A stretch of 64,000 nucleotides of DNA from Hyperoodon ampullatus (Eukaryota; Chordata; Mammalia; Artiodactyla; Ziphiidae), in assembly GCA_949752795.1 (NCBI GenBank), contig CATKHW010000421.1, positions 186,001-250,000 of the forward strand. The letters are read 5' to 3'. A model generated the notes under the pieces. That model was not told the origin of the DNA and searched no databases. It saw only the letters and a list, made by a program, of their open reading frames with translations. This document shows positions 22,170 to 34,345 of this stretch, one piece after another. The translations under genes were made by a program, and so were the position numbers. The stretch's first letter is position 1; each line of letters begins with the position of its first letter.

Positions 22170-23909
22170 CTTGGCCAAAAAGGGCGTATGCGTTTTCTCC
22201 TGAATATATTCAGGAGAAAACGCATACGCCCTTTTTGGCCAAGCAAGCAAGCGGGCAATGCAAATCTGCACTACAAAGAAGTATCACTTCCCACCGGTCA
22301 AAAGGGACATCCACAAAATGTGTAAAAACCAGAAAGGCAAGCCAGGCCCTGGAGAACAGGGAGCCTTGTTATGCTGATGGGCGGGATGTAAATTGCCAAC
22401 TGCCTCTCTGGAGGAGTTCATTGTGTTCCCTAAAACAAGTAAACAACAGAGCTACAGAGCCAAGGGCACTTCCAGTCTAGGGAATATACCTTGGGAAAAC
22501 TGAAAATCAAAAAGACAGAGACACCCCAAAATTTAGGGCTGCACTGCTTACAAGGACCTCAACTTGGGTACACCTTAAATATCCCAGGAAATATAAAAAT
22601 GGTTCAAAAAATTGTGGTACTTACGTACGATGGAATATCCCTCAGCCATGAAATCAATGTCATAAGACCAGTAGCAGCAAAATGGGTGGATTCAGGTACG
22701 ATGATTCTAAGTGAAATAAGTCACACAGAAAAAGAAACTTATCATAAGATATCACTTATGAAAATCCTGTAAACATGGCTACACTTGAACTGAGTTAGGA
22801 AAGAGAACAGTGTCTCACATTTAGAAAACACTCTTATGCCTGCTTAAGGGGGAAGGAGAGGTGGGGTGATGCATAAAACCAGAGTTTGATATAAGCACAG
22901 GTACCGTTCCAAAAACCAACTATGGAATAGACAAGACCTACACCTTCCTCAGTGAAAGGGACTCAAAACCCCATATTTCCCGCAGAGGAATATATCTGAC
23001 TAGTAAGAATCTTAAAACCTATGTATTGATATGTCTCCGTAAGGGAATCAAGTGTGTCTAGACTGGGATAAATATGGCAGCGAGAATCAGCTCAAACCCA
23101 CTATAAAAAGGAATTTGAAAAATAAAACAAAAAAACTGGGAAATTCTTTACAATTCCTTCAGGGTCTCTGATGAAACCTGAAATGACCCTATCTACAATG
23201 ACAGCTGGATGTGGCATAAGGCTGGACACTTGGGACTGAGAGGATTGGTGAGATTGGGTGAGCAAATGCAGACCCTTTAAAGCAATAATGCATGGCACAC
23301 ATTCCATGGGTCCCAACTCTCCAGGTTGAAGGGAATATTACTACAGATATAACATGTACGGGAATCCTAGAGAACGGACACACTGTGAATACGAAAGGTT
23401 TCTAAAACTCAATGAATAGTCCCTCTCCTGGTGCTCCGGTTTGACTTTCCATCTGCTTTATTATCAACCTCCCAACTTGGAGAGACAGCCCCTTTAACCT
23501 CCTGGTTCGCACAGGTTGCCAATTTGGCAGAGGATGAAAGGGAAGAGGGAGAACCAATGAGAGAGTAGCTGTTAGGCATTTGGACGGGCACATATCACTG
23601 TAATTTCCCGGCAGGAAGAAGAATTAACCAAAGTCTCAGCCACCCACCGGGAATCAGTATAGATCCTGAACCAAAATTTTGGACTTGCGGTCAGCTCACC
23701 AAAAACGAGTTGAAAAATGGAGCTCAGGGGCACAGCAATTCACAAACTGGCCGAGTAATAAGAGGACAACTATCGTCCAAAAATCTGTTGAGGGAAGGCA
23801 ACGAGGCGGACTTTAAAGCGAGGCAGAATAGCAGGAAACAGATTTCCAGAGGTACGTTGGAATCGCCTTTAAAGCACAGGAAGAGGGGCACAACTTCGAC
23901 AATGATGCA
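22170..23909 (+). repeat. Satellite monomer 13 (family A)
   Basis: Palindrome 22170-22243 (perfect), LINE-1 tail 22253-23135, linker 23136-23909. An extra G near 23,763 makes it 1,740 bp. The LINE-1 part has CAAGCCAGGCCC and GACAGAGACACC. Confidence 0.95.
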
Positions 23910-25648
23910 CTTGGCCAAAAAGGGCGTATGCGTTTTCTCCTGAATATATTCAGGAGAAAACGCATACGCCCTTTTTGGCCAAGCAAGCAAGCGGGCAATG
24001 CAAATCTGCACTACAAAGAAGTATCACTTCCCACCGGTCAAAAGGGACATCCACAAAATGTGTAAAAACCAGAAAGGCAAGACAGGCCCTGGAGAACAGG
24101 GAGCCTTGTTATGCTGATGGGCGGGATGTAAATTGCCAACTGCCTCTCTGGAGGAGTGCATTGTGTTCCCTAAAACAAGTAAACAACAGAGCTACAGAGC
24201 CAAGGGCACTTCCAGTCTAGGGAATATACCTTGGGAAAACTGAAAATCAAAAAGACACAGCCACCCCAAAATTTAGGGCTGCACTGCTTACAAGGACCTC
24301 AACTTGGGTACACCTTAAATATCCCAGGAAATATAAAAATGGTTCAAAAAATTGTGGTACTTACGTACGATGGAATATCCCTCAGCCATGAAATCAATGT
24401 CATAAGACCAGTAGCAGCAAAATGGGTGGATTCAGGTACGATGATTCTAAGTGAAATAAGTCACACAGAAAAAGAAACTTATCATAAGATATCACTTATG
24501 AAGATCCTGTAAACATGGCTACACTTGAACTGAGTTAGGAAAGAGAACAGTGTCTCACATTTAGAAAACACTCTTATGCCTGCTTAAGGGGGAAGGAGAG
24601 GTGGGGTGATGCATAAAACCAGAGTTTGATATAAGCACAGGTACCGTTCCAAAAACCAACTATGGAATAGACAAGACCTACACCTTCCTCAGTGAAAGGG
24701 ACTCAAAACCCCATATTTCCCGCACAGGAACATATCTGACTAGTAAGAATCTTAAAACCTATGTATTGATATGTCTCCGTAAGGGAATCAAGTGTGTCTA
24801 GACTGGGATAAATATGGCAGCGAGAATCAGCTCAAACCCACTATAAAAAGGAATTTCAAAAATAAAACAAAAAAACTGGGAAATTCTTTACAATTCCTTC
24901 AGGGTCTCTGATGAAACCTGAAATGACCCTATCTACAATGACAGCTGGATGTGGCATAAGGCTGGACACTTGGGACTGAGAGGATTGGTGAGATTGGGTG
25001 AGCAAATGCAGACCCTTTAAAGCAATAATGCATGGCACACAATCCATGGGTCCCAACTCTCCAGGTTGAAGGGAATATTACTACAGATATAACATGTACG
25101 GGAATCCTAGAGAACGGACACACTGTGAATACGAAAGGTTTCTAAAACTCAACGAATAGTCCCTCTCCTGGTGCTCCGGTTTGACTTTCCATCTGCTTTA
25201 TTATCAACCTCCCAACTTGGAGAGACAGCCCCTTTAACCTCCTGGTTCGCACAGGTTGCCAATTTGGCAGAGGATGAAAGGGAAGAGGGAGAACCAATGA
25301 GAGAGTAGCTGTTAGGCATTTGGACGGGCACATATCACTGTAATTTCCCGGCAGGAAGAAGAATTAACCAAAGTCTCAGCCACCCACCGGGAATCAGTAT
25401 AGATCCTGAACCAAAATTTTGGACTTGCGGTCAGCTCACCAAAAACGAGTTGAAAAATGGAGCTCAGGGGCACAGCAATTCACAAACTGGCCGAGTAATA
25501 AAGGACAACTATCGTCCAAAAATCTGTTGAGGGAAGGCAACGAGGCGGACTTGAAAGCGAGGCAGAATAGCAGGAAACAGATTTCAAGAGGTACGTTGGA
25601 ATCGCCTTTAAAGCACAGGAAGAGGGGCACAACTTCGACAATGATGCA
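23910..25648 (+). repeat. Satellite monomer 14 (family A)
   Basis: Palindrome 23910-23983 (perfect), LINE-1 tail 23993-24875, linker 24876-25648. Private changes: CGCACAGGAACATATC near 24,721 and CACACAATCCATGG near 25,035. Confidence 0.95.
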
Positions 25649-27387
25649 CTTGGCCAAAAAGGGCGTATGCGTTTTCTCCTGAATATATTCAGGAGAAAAC
25701 GCATACGCCCTTTTTGGCCAAGCAAGCAAGCGGGCAATGCAAATCTGCACTACAAAGAAGTATCACTTCCCACCGGTCAAAAGGGACATCCACAAAATGT
25801 GTAAAAACCAGAAAGGCAAGACAGGCCCTGGAGAACAGGGAGCCTTGTTATGCTGATGGGCGGGATGTAAATTGCCAACTGCCTCTCTGGAGGAGTGCAT
25901 TGTGTTCCCTAAAACAAGTAAAGAACAGAGCTACAGAGCAGAAGGGCACTTCCAGTCTAGGGAATATACCTTTGGAAAACTGAAAATCAATAAGACAGAG
26001 CCACCCCAAAATTTAGGGCTGCACTGCTTACAAGGACCTCAACTTGGGTATACCTTAAATATCCTAGGAAATATAAAAATGGTTCAAAAAATTGTGGTAC
26101 TTACGTACGATGGAATATCCCTCAGCCATGAAATCAATGTCATAAGACCAGTAGCAGCAAAATGGGTGGATTCAGGTACGATGATTCTAAGTGAAATAAG
26201 TCACAGAGAAAAAGAAACTTATAATAAGATATCACTTATGAAGATCCTGTAAACATGGCTACACTTGAACTGAGTTAGGAAAGAGAACAGTGTCTCACAT
26301 TTAGAAAATACTCTTTTGCCTGCTTAAGTGGGAAGGAGAGGTGAGGTGATGCATAAAACCAGAGTTTGATATAAGCACAGGTACCATTCCAAAAACCAAC
26401 AATGGAAGAGAAAAGACCTACACCTTCCTCAGTGAAAGGGACTCAAAACCCCATGTTTCCCGCCGAGGAATATATCTGACTAGTAAGAATCTTAAAACCT
26501 ATGTATTGATATGTCTCCGTAAGGGAATCAAGTGTGTCTAGACTGGCATAAACATGGCAGCGAGAATCAGCTCAAACCCACTATAAAAAGGAATTTCAAA
26601 AACAAAACAAAAAAACTGGGAAATTCTTTACAATTCCTTCAGGGTCTCTGATGAAACCTGGAAAGACCCAATCTACAACGACAGCTGGATTTGGCATAAG
26701 GCTGGACACTTGGGACTGAGACGATTGGTGAGATTGGATGAGCAAATGCAGACCCTTTAAAGCAATAATGCATGGCACACATTCCATGGTTCCCAACTCT
26801 CCAGGCTGAAGGGAATGTTACTACAGCAATAACATGTACGGGAAACCTAGAGAACGGACACACTGTGAATACGAAAGGTTTCTAAAACTCAACGAATAGT
26901 CCCTCTCCTGGTGCTCCGGTTTGACTTTCCATCTGCTTTACTATCAACCTCCCAACTTGGAGAGACAGCCCCTTTAACTCCTGGTTCGCACAGGTTGCCA
27001 ATTTAGCAGAGGATGAAAGGGAAGAGGGAGAACCAATGAGAGAGTAGCTGTTAGGCATTTGGACGGGCACATATCACTGTAATTTCCCGGCAGGAAGAAG
27101 AATTAACCAAATTCTCAGCCACCCACCGGGAACCAGTATAGGTCCTGAACCAAAATTTTGGACTTGCGGTCAGCTCACAAAAAACGAGTTGAATAATGGA
27201 GCTCAGGGGCACAGCAATTCACAAACTGGCGGAGTAATAAAGGAGAACTATCGTCCAAAAATCTGTTGAGGGAAGGCAACGAGGCGGACTTGAAAGCGAG
27301 GCAGAATAGCAGGAAACAGATTTCAAGAGGTACGTTGGAATCGCCTTTAAAGCACAGGAAGAGGGGCACAACTTCGACAATGATGCA
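25649..27387 (+). repeat. Satellite monomer 15 (A-to-B switch)
   Basis: Palindrome 25649-25722 (perfect), LINE-1 tail 25732-26615, linker 26616-27387 of subtype X. B markers begin at about 25,922 and include a one-base gain (GAGCAGAAGGG). The X linker has the one-base deletion TTTAACTCCTGG. Confidence 0.94.
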
Positions 27388-29126
27388 CTTGGCCAAAAAG
27401 GGTGTATGCGTTTTCTCCTGAATATATTCAGCAGAAAACGCATACGCCCATTTTGGCCAAGCAAGCAAGCGGGCAATGCAAATCTGCACTACAAAGAAGT
27501 ATCACTTCCCACCGGTCAAAAGGGACATCCACAAAATGTGTAAAAACCAGAAAGGCAAGACAGGCCCTGGAGAACAGGGATCCTTGTTATGCTGATGGGC
27601 GGGATGTAAATTGCCAACTGCTTCTCTGGAGGAGTGCATTGTGTTCCCTAAAACAAGTAAACCACAGAGCTACAGAGCCAAGGACACTTCCAGTCTAGGG
27701 AATATACCTTGGGAAAACTGAAAATCAATAAGACAGAGCCACCCCAAAATTTAGGGCTGCACTGTTTACAAGGACCTCAACTTGGGTCCACCTTAAATAT
27801 CCCAGGAAATATAAAAATGGTTCAAAAAATTGTGGTACTTACGTACGATGGAATATCCCTCAGCCATGAAATCAATATCATAAGACCAGTAGCAGCAAAA
27901 TGGGTGTATTCAGGTACGATGATTCTAAGTGAAATAAGTCACAGAGAAAAAGAAACTTATCATAAGATATCACTTATGAAGATCCTGTAAACATGGCTAC
28001 ACTTGAACTGAGTTAGGAAAGAGAACAGTGTCTCACATTTAGAAAACGCTCTTATGCCTACTTAAGGGGGAAGGAGAGGTGGGGTGATGCATAAAACCAG
28101 AGTTTGATATAAGCACAGGTACCGTTCCAAAAACCAACTATGGAATAGACAAGACCTACACCTTCCTCAGTGAAAGGGACTCAAAACCCCATATTTCCCG
28201 CAGAGGAATATATCTGACTAGTAAGAATCTTAAAACCTATGTATTGATATGTCTCTGTAAGGGAATCAAGTGTGTCTAGACTGGCATAAACATGGCAGCG
28301 AGAATCAGCTCAAACCCACTATAAAAAGGAATTTCAAAAACAAAACAAAAAAACTGGGAAATTCTTTACAATTCCTTCAGGGTCTCTGATGAAACCTGGA
28401 ATGACACTATGTACAACGACAGCTGGATGAGGCATAAGGCTGGACACTTGGGACTGAGAGGATTGGTGGGATTGGGTGAGCAAATGCAGACCCTTTAAAG
28501 CACAAATGCCTGGCACCCACTCCATGGGTCCTAACTCTCCAGGTTAAAGGGAATATTACTACAGCTATAACATGTACGGGAAACCTAGAGAACGGACACA
28601 CTGTGAACACGAAAGGTTTCTAAAACTCAACGAATAGTCCCTCTCCTGGTGCTCGTGTTTGTCTTTCCATCTGCTTTACTATCAACCTCCCAACTGGGAG
28701 AGACAGCCCCTTTAACCTCCTGGTTCGCAAAGGTTGCCAATTTGGCAGACGATGAAAGGGAAGAGGGAGAACCAATGAGAGAGTAGCTGTTAGGCATTTG
28801 GACGGGCACATATCACTCTAATTTCCAGGAAGGAAGAAGAATTAACCAAAGTCTCAGCCACTCCCCGGGAACCAGTATAGGTCCTGAACCAAAATTTTGC
28901 ACTTGCGGTCCGCTCACAGAAAACGAGTTGAAAAATGGAGCTCAGGGGCACAGCAATTAACAAACTGGCCGAGTAATAAATGTCAACTATCGTCCAAAAA
29001 TCTGTTGAGGGAAGGCAACGAGGCGGACTTGAAAGCGAGGCAGAATAGCAGGAAACAGATTTCAAGAGGTACGTTGGAATCGCCTTAAAAGCACAGGAAG
29101 AGGGGCACAACTTCGACAATGATGCA
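27388..29126 (+). repeat. Satellite monomer 16 (family B)
   Basis: Palindrome 27388-27461 has three mismatched pairs (left GGGTGTATG, right CAGCAGAAA and GCCCATTTT). LINE-1 tail 27471-28353, linker 28354-29126. The linker is unusual, with ATGACACTATGTAC and a GCTCGTGTTTGTC stretch. Confidence 0.93.
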
Positions 29127-29200
29127 CTTTGCCAATAAGGGCGTATGCGTTTTCTCCTGAATATATTCAGGAGAAAACGCATACGCCCTTATTGGCCAAG
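29127..29200. repeat. Palindrome copy with compensating changes in both arms
   Basis: The usual A in the left arm is T at 29136 and its partner in the right arm is A at 29191. The arms read CCAATAAGGG and CCCTTATTGG, so pairing is kept. A single unpaired change (TTTGCC) lies at 29130. No other unit has this pair of changes. Confidence 0.9.
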
Positions 29201-30866
29201 CAAGCAAGCGGGCAATGCAAATCTGCACTACAAAGAAGCATCACTTCCCACCGGTCAAAAGGGACATCCACAAAATGTGTAAGAACAAGAAAGGCAAGAC
29301 AGGCCCTGGAGAACAGGGAGCCTTGTTATGCTGATGGGCGGGATGTAAATTGCCAACTGCCTCTCTGGAGGAGTACATTGTGTTCCCTAAAAGAGGTAAA
29401 GAACAGAGCTACACAGCAGAAGGGCACTTCCAGTCTAGGGAATATACCTTTGGAAAACTGAAAATCAATAAGACAGAGCCACCCCAAAATTTAGGGCTTC
29501 ACTGCTTACAAGGACCTCAACTTGGGTACACCTTAAATATCCCAGGAAATATAAAAATGGTTCAAAAAATTGTGGTACTTACTTACGATGGAATATCCTT
29601 CAGCCATGAAATCAATGTCATAAGACCAGTAGCAGCAAAATGGGTGGATTCAGGTACGATGATTCTAAGTGAAATAAGTCACAGAGAAAAAGAAACTTAT
29701 CATAAGATATCACTTATGAAGATCCTGTACACATGGCTACACTTGAACTGAGTTAGGAAAGAGAACAGTGTCTCACATTTAGAAAACACTCTTATGCCTG
29801 CTTAAGGGGGAAGGAGAGGTGGGGTGATGCATCAAACCAGAGTTTGATATAAGCACAGGTACCGTTCCAAAAACCAACTATGGAATAGACAAGACCTACA
29901 CCTTCTTCAGTGAAAGGGACTCAAAACCCCATATTTCCCGCAGAGGAATATATCTGACTAGTAAGAATCTTAAAACCTATGTATTGATATGTCTCCGTAA
30001 GGGAATCAAGTGTGTCTAGACTGGCATAAACATGGCAGCGAGAATCAGCTCAAACCCACTATCAAAAGGAATTTCAAAAACAAAACAAAAAAACTGGGAA
30101 ATTCTTTACAATTCCTTCAGGGTCTCTGATGAAACCTGGAATGACCCTATCTACAACGACAGCTGGATGTGGCATAAGGCTAGACACTTGGGACTGAGAC
30201 GATTGGTGAGATTGGGTGAGCAAATGCAGACCCTTTAAAGCAACAATGCATGGCACCCATTCCATTGGTCCCAACTCTCCAGGTTGAAGGGAATACTACT
30301 ACAGTTATAACAAGTACGGGAAACCTAGAGAACGGACACACTGTGAATACGAAAGGTTTCTAAAACTCAACTAATAGTCCCTCTCTTGGTGCTACGGTTT
30401 GACTTTGCATCTGCTTTACTATCAACCTCCCAACTTGGAGAGACAGCCCCTTTAACCTCCTGGTTCGCACAGGTTGCCAATTTGGCAGAGGATGAAAGGG
30501 AAGAGGGAGAAGCAATGAGAGAGTAGCTGTTAGGCATTTGGACGGGCACATATCACTGTACTTTCCCGGCAGGAAGAAGAATTAACCAAAGTCTCAGCCA
30601 CCCACCGGGAACCAGTATGGGTCCTGAACCAAAATTTTGGACTTGCGGTCAGCTCACCAAAAACGAGTTAAAAAATGCAGCTCAGGGGCACAGCAATTCA
30701 CAAACTGGCCGAGTAATAAAGGACAACTATCGTCCAAAAATCTATTGAGGGAAGGCAACGAGGCGGACTTGAAAGCGAGGCAGAATAGCAGGAAAGAGAT
30801 TTCAAGAGGTACATTGGAATCGCCTTTAAAGCACAGGAAGAGGGGCACAACTTCGACAATGATTCA
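29127..30866 (+). repeat. Satellite monomer 17 (family B, paired arm change)
   Basis: Palindrome 29127-29200 carries matching changes in both arms (29136 and 29191), plus one unpaired mismatch. LINE-1 tail 29210-30093, linker 30094-30866. The LINE-1 stop codon is lost (CTGTACAC near 29,726). The TATA-like stretch is altered to TATCAAAAGG at about 30,060. Confidence 0.94.
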
Positions 30867-32606
30867 CTTGGCCAAAAAGGGCGTATGCGTTTTCTCCTGA
30901 ATATATTCAGGAGAAAACGCATACGCCCTTTTTGGCCAAGCAAGCAAGCGGGCAATGCAAATCGGCACTACAAAGAAGTATCACTTCCCACCGGTCAAAA
31001 GGTACATCCACATAATGTGTAAAAACCAGAAAGGCAAGACAGGTCCTGGAGAACAGGGAGCCTTGTTATGCTGATTGGCGGCATGTAAATTGCCAACTGC
31101 CTCTCTGGAGGAGTGCATTGTGTTCCCTAAAACAAGTAAAGAACAGAGCTACAGAGCAGAAGGGCACTTCCAGTCTAGGGAATATACCTTGGGAAAACTG
31201 AAAATCAATACGACAGAGCCACCAAAAAATTTAGGGCTGCACTGCTTACAAGGACCTCAACTTGGGTACACCTTAAATATCCCAGGAAATATAAAAATGG
31301 TTCAAAAAATAGTGGTACTTACGTACGAGGGAATATCCCTCAGCCATGAAATCAATGTCATAAGACCAGTAGCAGCAAAATGGGTGGATTCAGGTACGAT
31401 GATTCTAAGTGAAATTAGTCCCAGAGAAGAAGAAACTTATCATAAGATATCACTTATGAAGATCCTGTAAACATGGCTACACTTGAACTGAGTTAGGAAA
31501 GAGAACAGGGTCTCACATTTATAAAACACTCTTATGCCTGCTTAAGGGGGAAGGAGAGGTGGGGTGATGCATAAAACCAGAGTTTGATATAAGCACAGGT
31601 ACCGTTCCAAAAACCAACTATTGAATAGACAAGACCTACGCCTTCCTCAGTGAAAGGGACTCAAAACCCCATATTTCCCGCCGAGGAATATATCTGACTA
31701 GTAATAATATTAAAACCTATGTATTGATATGTCTCTGTAAGGGAATCAAGTGTGTCTAGACTGGCATAAACATGGCAGCGAGAATCAGCTCAAACCCACT
31801 ATAAAAATGAATTTCAAAAACAAAACAAAAAAACTGGGAAATTCTTTACAATTCCTTCAGGGTCTCTGATGAAACCTGGAATGACCCTATCTACAACGAC
31901 AGCTGGATGTGGCATAAGGCTGGACACTTGGGACTGACAGGATTGGTGAGATTGGGTGAGCAAATGCAGACCCTTTAAAGCAATAATGCATGGCACCCAA
32001 TCCATGGGTCAGAACTCTCCAGGTTGAAGGGAATATTACTACAGCTATAACATGTACGGGAAACCTAGAGAACGGACACACTGTGAATACGAAAGGTTTC
32101 TAAAACTCAATGAATAGTCCCTCTCCTGGTGCTCCGGTTTGACTTTACACCTGCTTTACTATCATCCTCCCAACTTGGAGAGACAGCCCCTTTAACCTCC
32201 TGGTTCGCACAGGTTGCCAATTTGGCAGAGGATGAAAGGGAAGAGGGAGGACCAATGAGAGAGTAGCTGTTAGGCATTTGAAAGGGCACATATCACTGTA
32301 ATTCCCCGGGAGCAAGAAGAATTAACCAAAGTCTCAGACACCCACCGGGAACCAGCATAGGTCCTGAACCAAAATTTTGGACTTGCGGTCACCTCACCAA
32401 AAACGAGTGGAAAAATGGAGCTCAGGGGCACAGCAATTCACAAACTGGCCGAGTAATAAAGGACAACTGTCGTCCAAAAATCTGTTGAGGGAAGGCAACG
32501 AGGCGGACTTGAAAGTGAGGCAGAATAGCAGGAAACAGATTTCAAGAGGTACGTTGGAATCGCCTTTAAAGCACAGGAAGAGGGGCACAACTTCGACAAT
32601 GATGCA
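30867..32606 (+). repeat. Satellite monomer 18 (family B)
   Basis: Palindrome 30867-30940 (perfect), LINE-1 tail 30950-31833, linker 31834-32606. The LINE-1 part has GATTGGCGGCATG, TACGAGGGAAT and AGTCCCAGAGAAG. Confidence 0.95.
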
Positions 32607-34345
32607 CTTGGCCAAAAAGTGCGTATGCATTTTCTCCTGAATATATTCAGGAGAAAACGCATACGCCCTTTTTGGCCAAGAAAGCAAGCGGGCAATGCAA
32701 ATCTGCACTACAAAGAAGTATCACTTCCCACCGGTCAAAAGACACATCCACAAAATGTGTAAAAACCAGAAAGTCAAGACAGGTCCTAGAGAACTGGGAG
32801 CCTTGTTATGCTGATGGGCGGCATGTAAATTGCCAACTGCCTCTCTGGAGGAGTGCATTGTGTTCCCTAAAACAAGTAAAGAACAGAGCTACAGAGCAGA
32901 AGGGCACTTCCAGTCTAGGGAATATACCTTTGGAAAACTGAAAATCAATAAGACAGAGCCACCCCAAAATTTAGGGCTGCACTGCTTACAAGGACCTCAA
33001 CTTGGGTACACCTTAAATATCCAAGGAAATATAAAAATGGTTCAAAAAATTGTGGTACTTACGTACGATGGAATATCCCTCAGCCATGAAATCAATGTCA
33101 TAAGACCAGTAGCAGCAAAATGGGTGGATTCAGGTACGATGATTCTAAGTGAAATAAGTCACAGAGAAAAAGAAACTTATCATAAGATACCACTTATGAA
33201 GTTCCTGTAAACATGGCTACACTTGAACTGAGTTAGGAAAGAGAACAGTGTCTCACATTTAGAAAATACTCTTTTGCCTGCTTAAGGGGGAAGGAGAGGT
33301 GAGGTGATGCATAAAACCAGAGTTTGATATAAGCACAGGTACCATTCCAAAAACCAACTATGGAATAGAAAAGACCTACACCTTCCTCAGTGAAAGGGAC
33401 TCAAAACCCCATATTTCCCGCCGAGGAATATATGTGACTAGTAAGAATCTTAAAACCTATGTATTGATATGTCTCCGTAAGGGAATCAAGTGTGTCTAGA
33501 CTGGCATAAACATGGCAGCGAGAATCAGCTCAAACCCACTATAAAAAGGAATTTCTAAAACAAAACATAAAAACTGGGAAATTCTTTACAATTCCTTCAG
33601 GGTGTCTGATGAAACCTGGAATGACCCAATCTACAACGACAGCTGGATTTGGCATAAGGCTGAACACTTGGGACTGAGACGATTGGTGAGATTGGGTGAG
33701 CAAATTCAGACCCTTTAAAGCAATAATGCATGGCACACATTCCATGGGTCCCAACTCTCCAGGCTGAAGGGAATGTTACTACAGCAATAACATGTACGGG
33801 AAACCTAGAGAACGGACACACTGTGAATACGAAAGGTTTCTAAAACTCAACGAATAGTCCCTCTCCTGGTGCTCCGGTTTGACTTTCCATCTGCTTTACT
33901 ATCAACCTCCCAACTTGGAGAGACAGCCCCTTTAACTCCTGGTTCGCACAGGTTGCCAATTTAGCAGAGGATGAAAGGGAAGAGGGAGAACCAATGAGAG
34001 AGTAGCTGTTAGGCATTTGGACGGGCACATATCACTCTAATTTCCCGGCAGGAAGAAGAATTAACCAAATTCTCAGCCACCCACCGGGAACCAGTATAGG
34101 TCCTGAACCAAAATTTTGGACTTGCGGTCAGCTCACAAAAAACGAGTTGAATAATGGAGCTCAGGGGCACAGCAATTCACAAACTGGCGGAGTAATAAAG
34201 GAGAACTATCGTCCAAAAATCTGTTGAGGGCAGGCAACGAGGCGGACTTGAAAGCGAGGCAGAATAGCAGGAAACAGATTTCAAGAGGTACGTTGGAATC
34301 ACCTTTAAAGCACAGGAAGAGGGGCACAACTTCGACAATGATGCA
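32607..34345 (+). repeat. Satellite monomer 19 (family B, X linker)
   Basis: Palindrome 32607-32680 has two left-arm mismatches (AAAGTGCG and TGCATTTT). LINE-1 tail 32690-33573, linker 33574-34345 of subtype X. Confidence 0.94.

Larger units (their letters stand above)
18929..25740 (+). repeat. Family A block 2
   Basis: Family A markers resume at about 18,929 with GAGGCGTGC and a GTATGATGATT variant, both also seen in the first A block at about 6,770 and 11,976. The block ends between the last A-specific linker base near 25,400 and the first B marker at about 25,922. The end coordinate given is approximate. Confidence 0.8.

Noticed and set aside
25872..26252. 126- to 133-codon plus-strand ORFs in family B that could suggest a satellite-encoded protein
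   Set aside because: They are LINE-1 ORF2 remnants extended by a one-base gain (GAGCAGAAGGG) that changes frame. Length varies between units with single indels.
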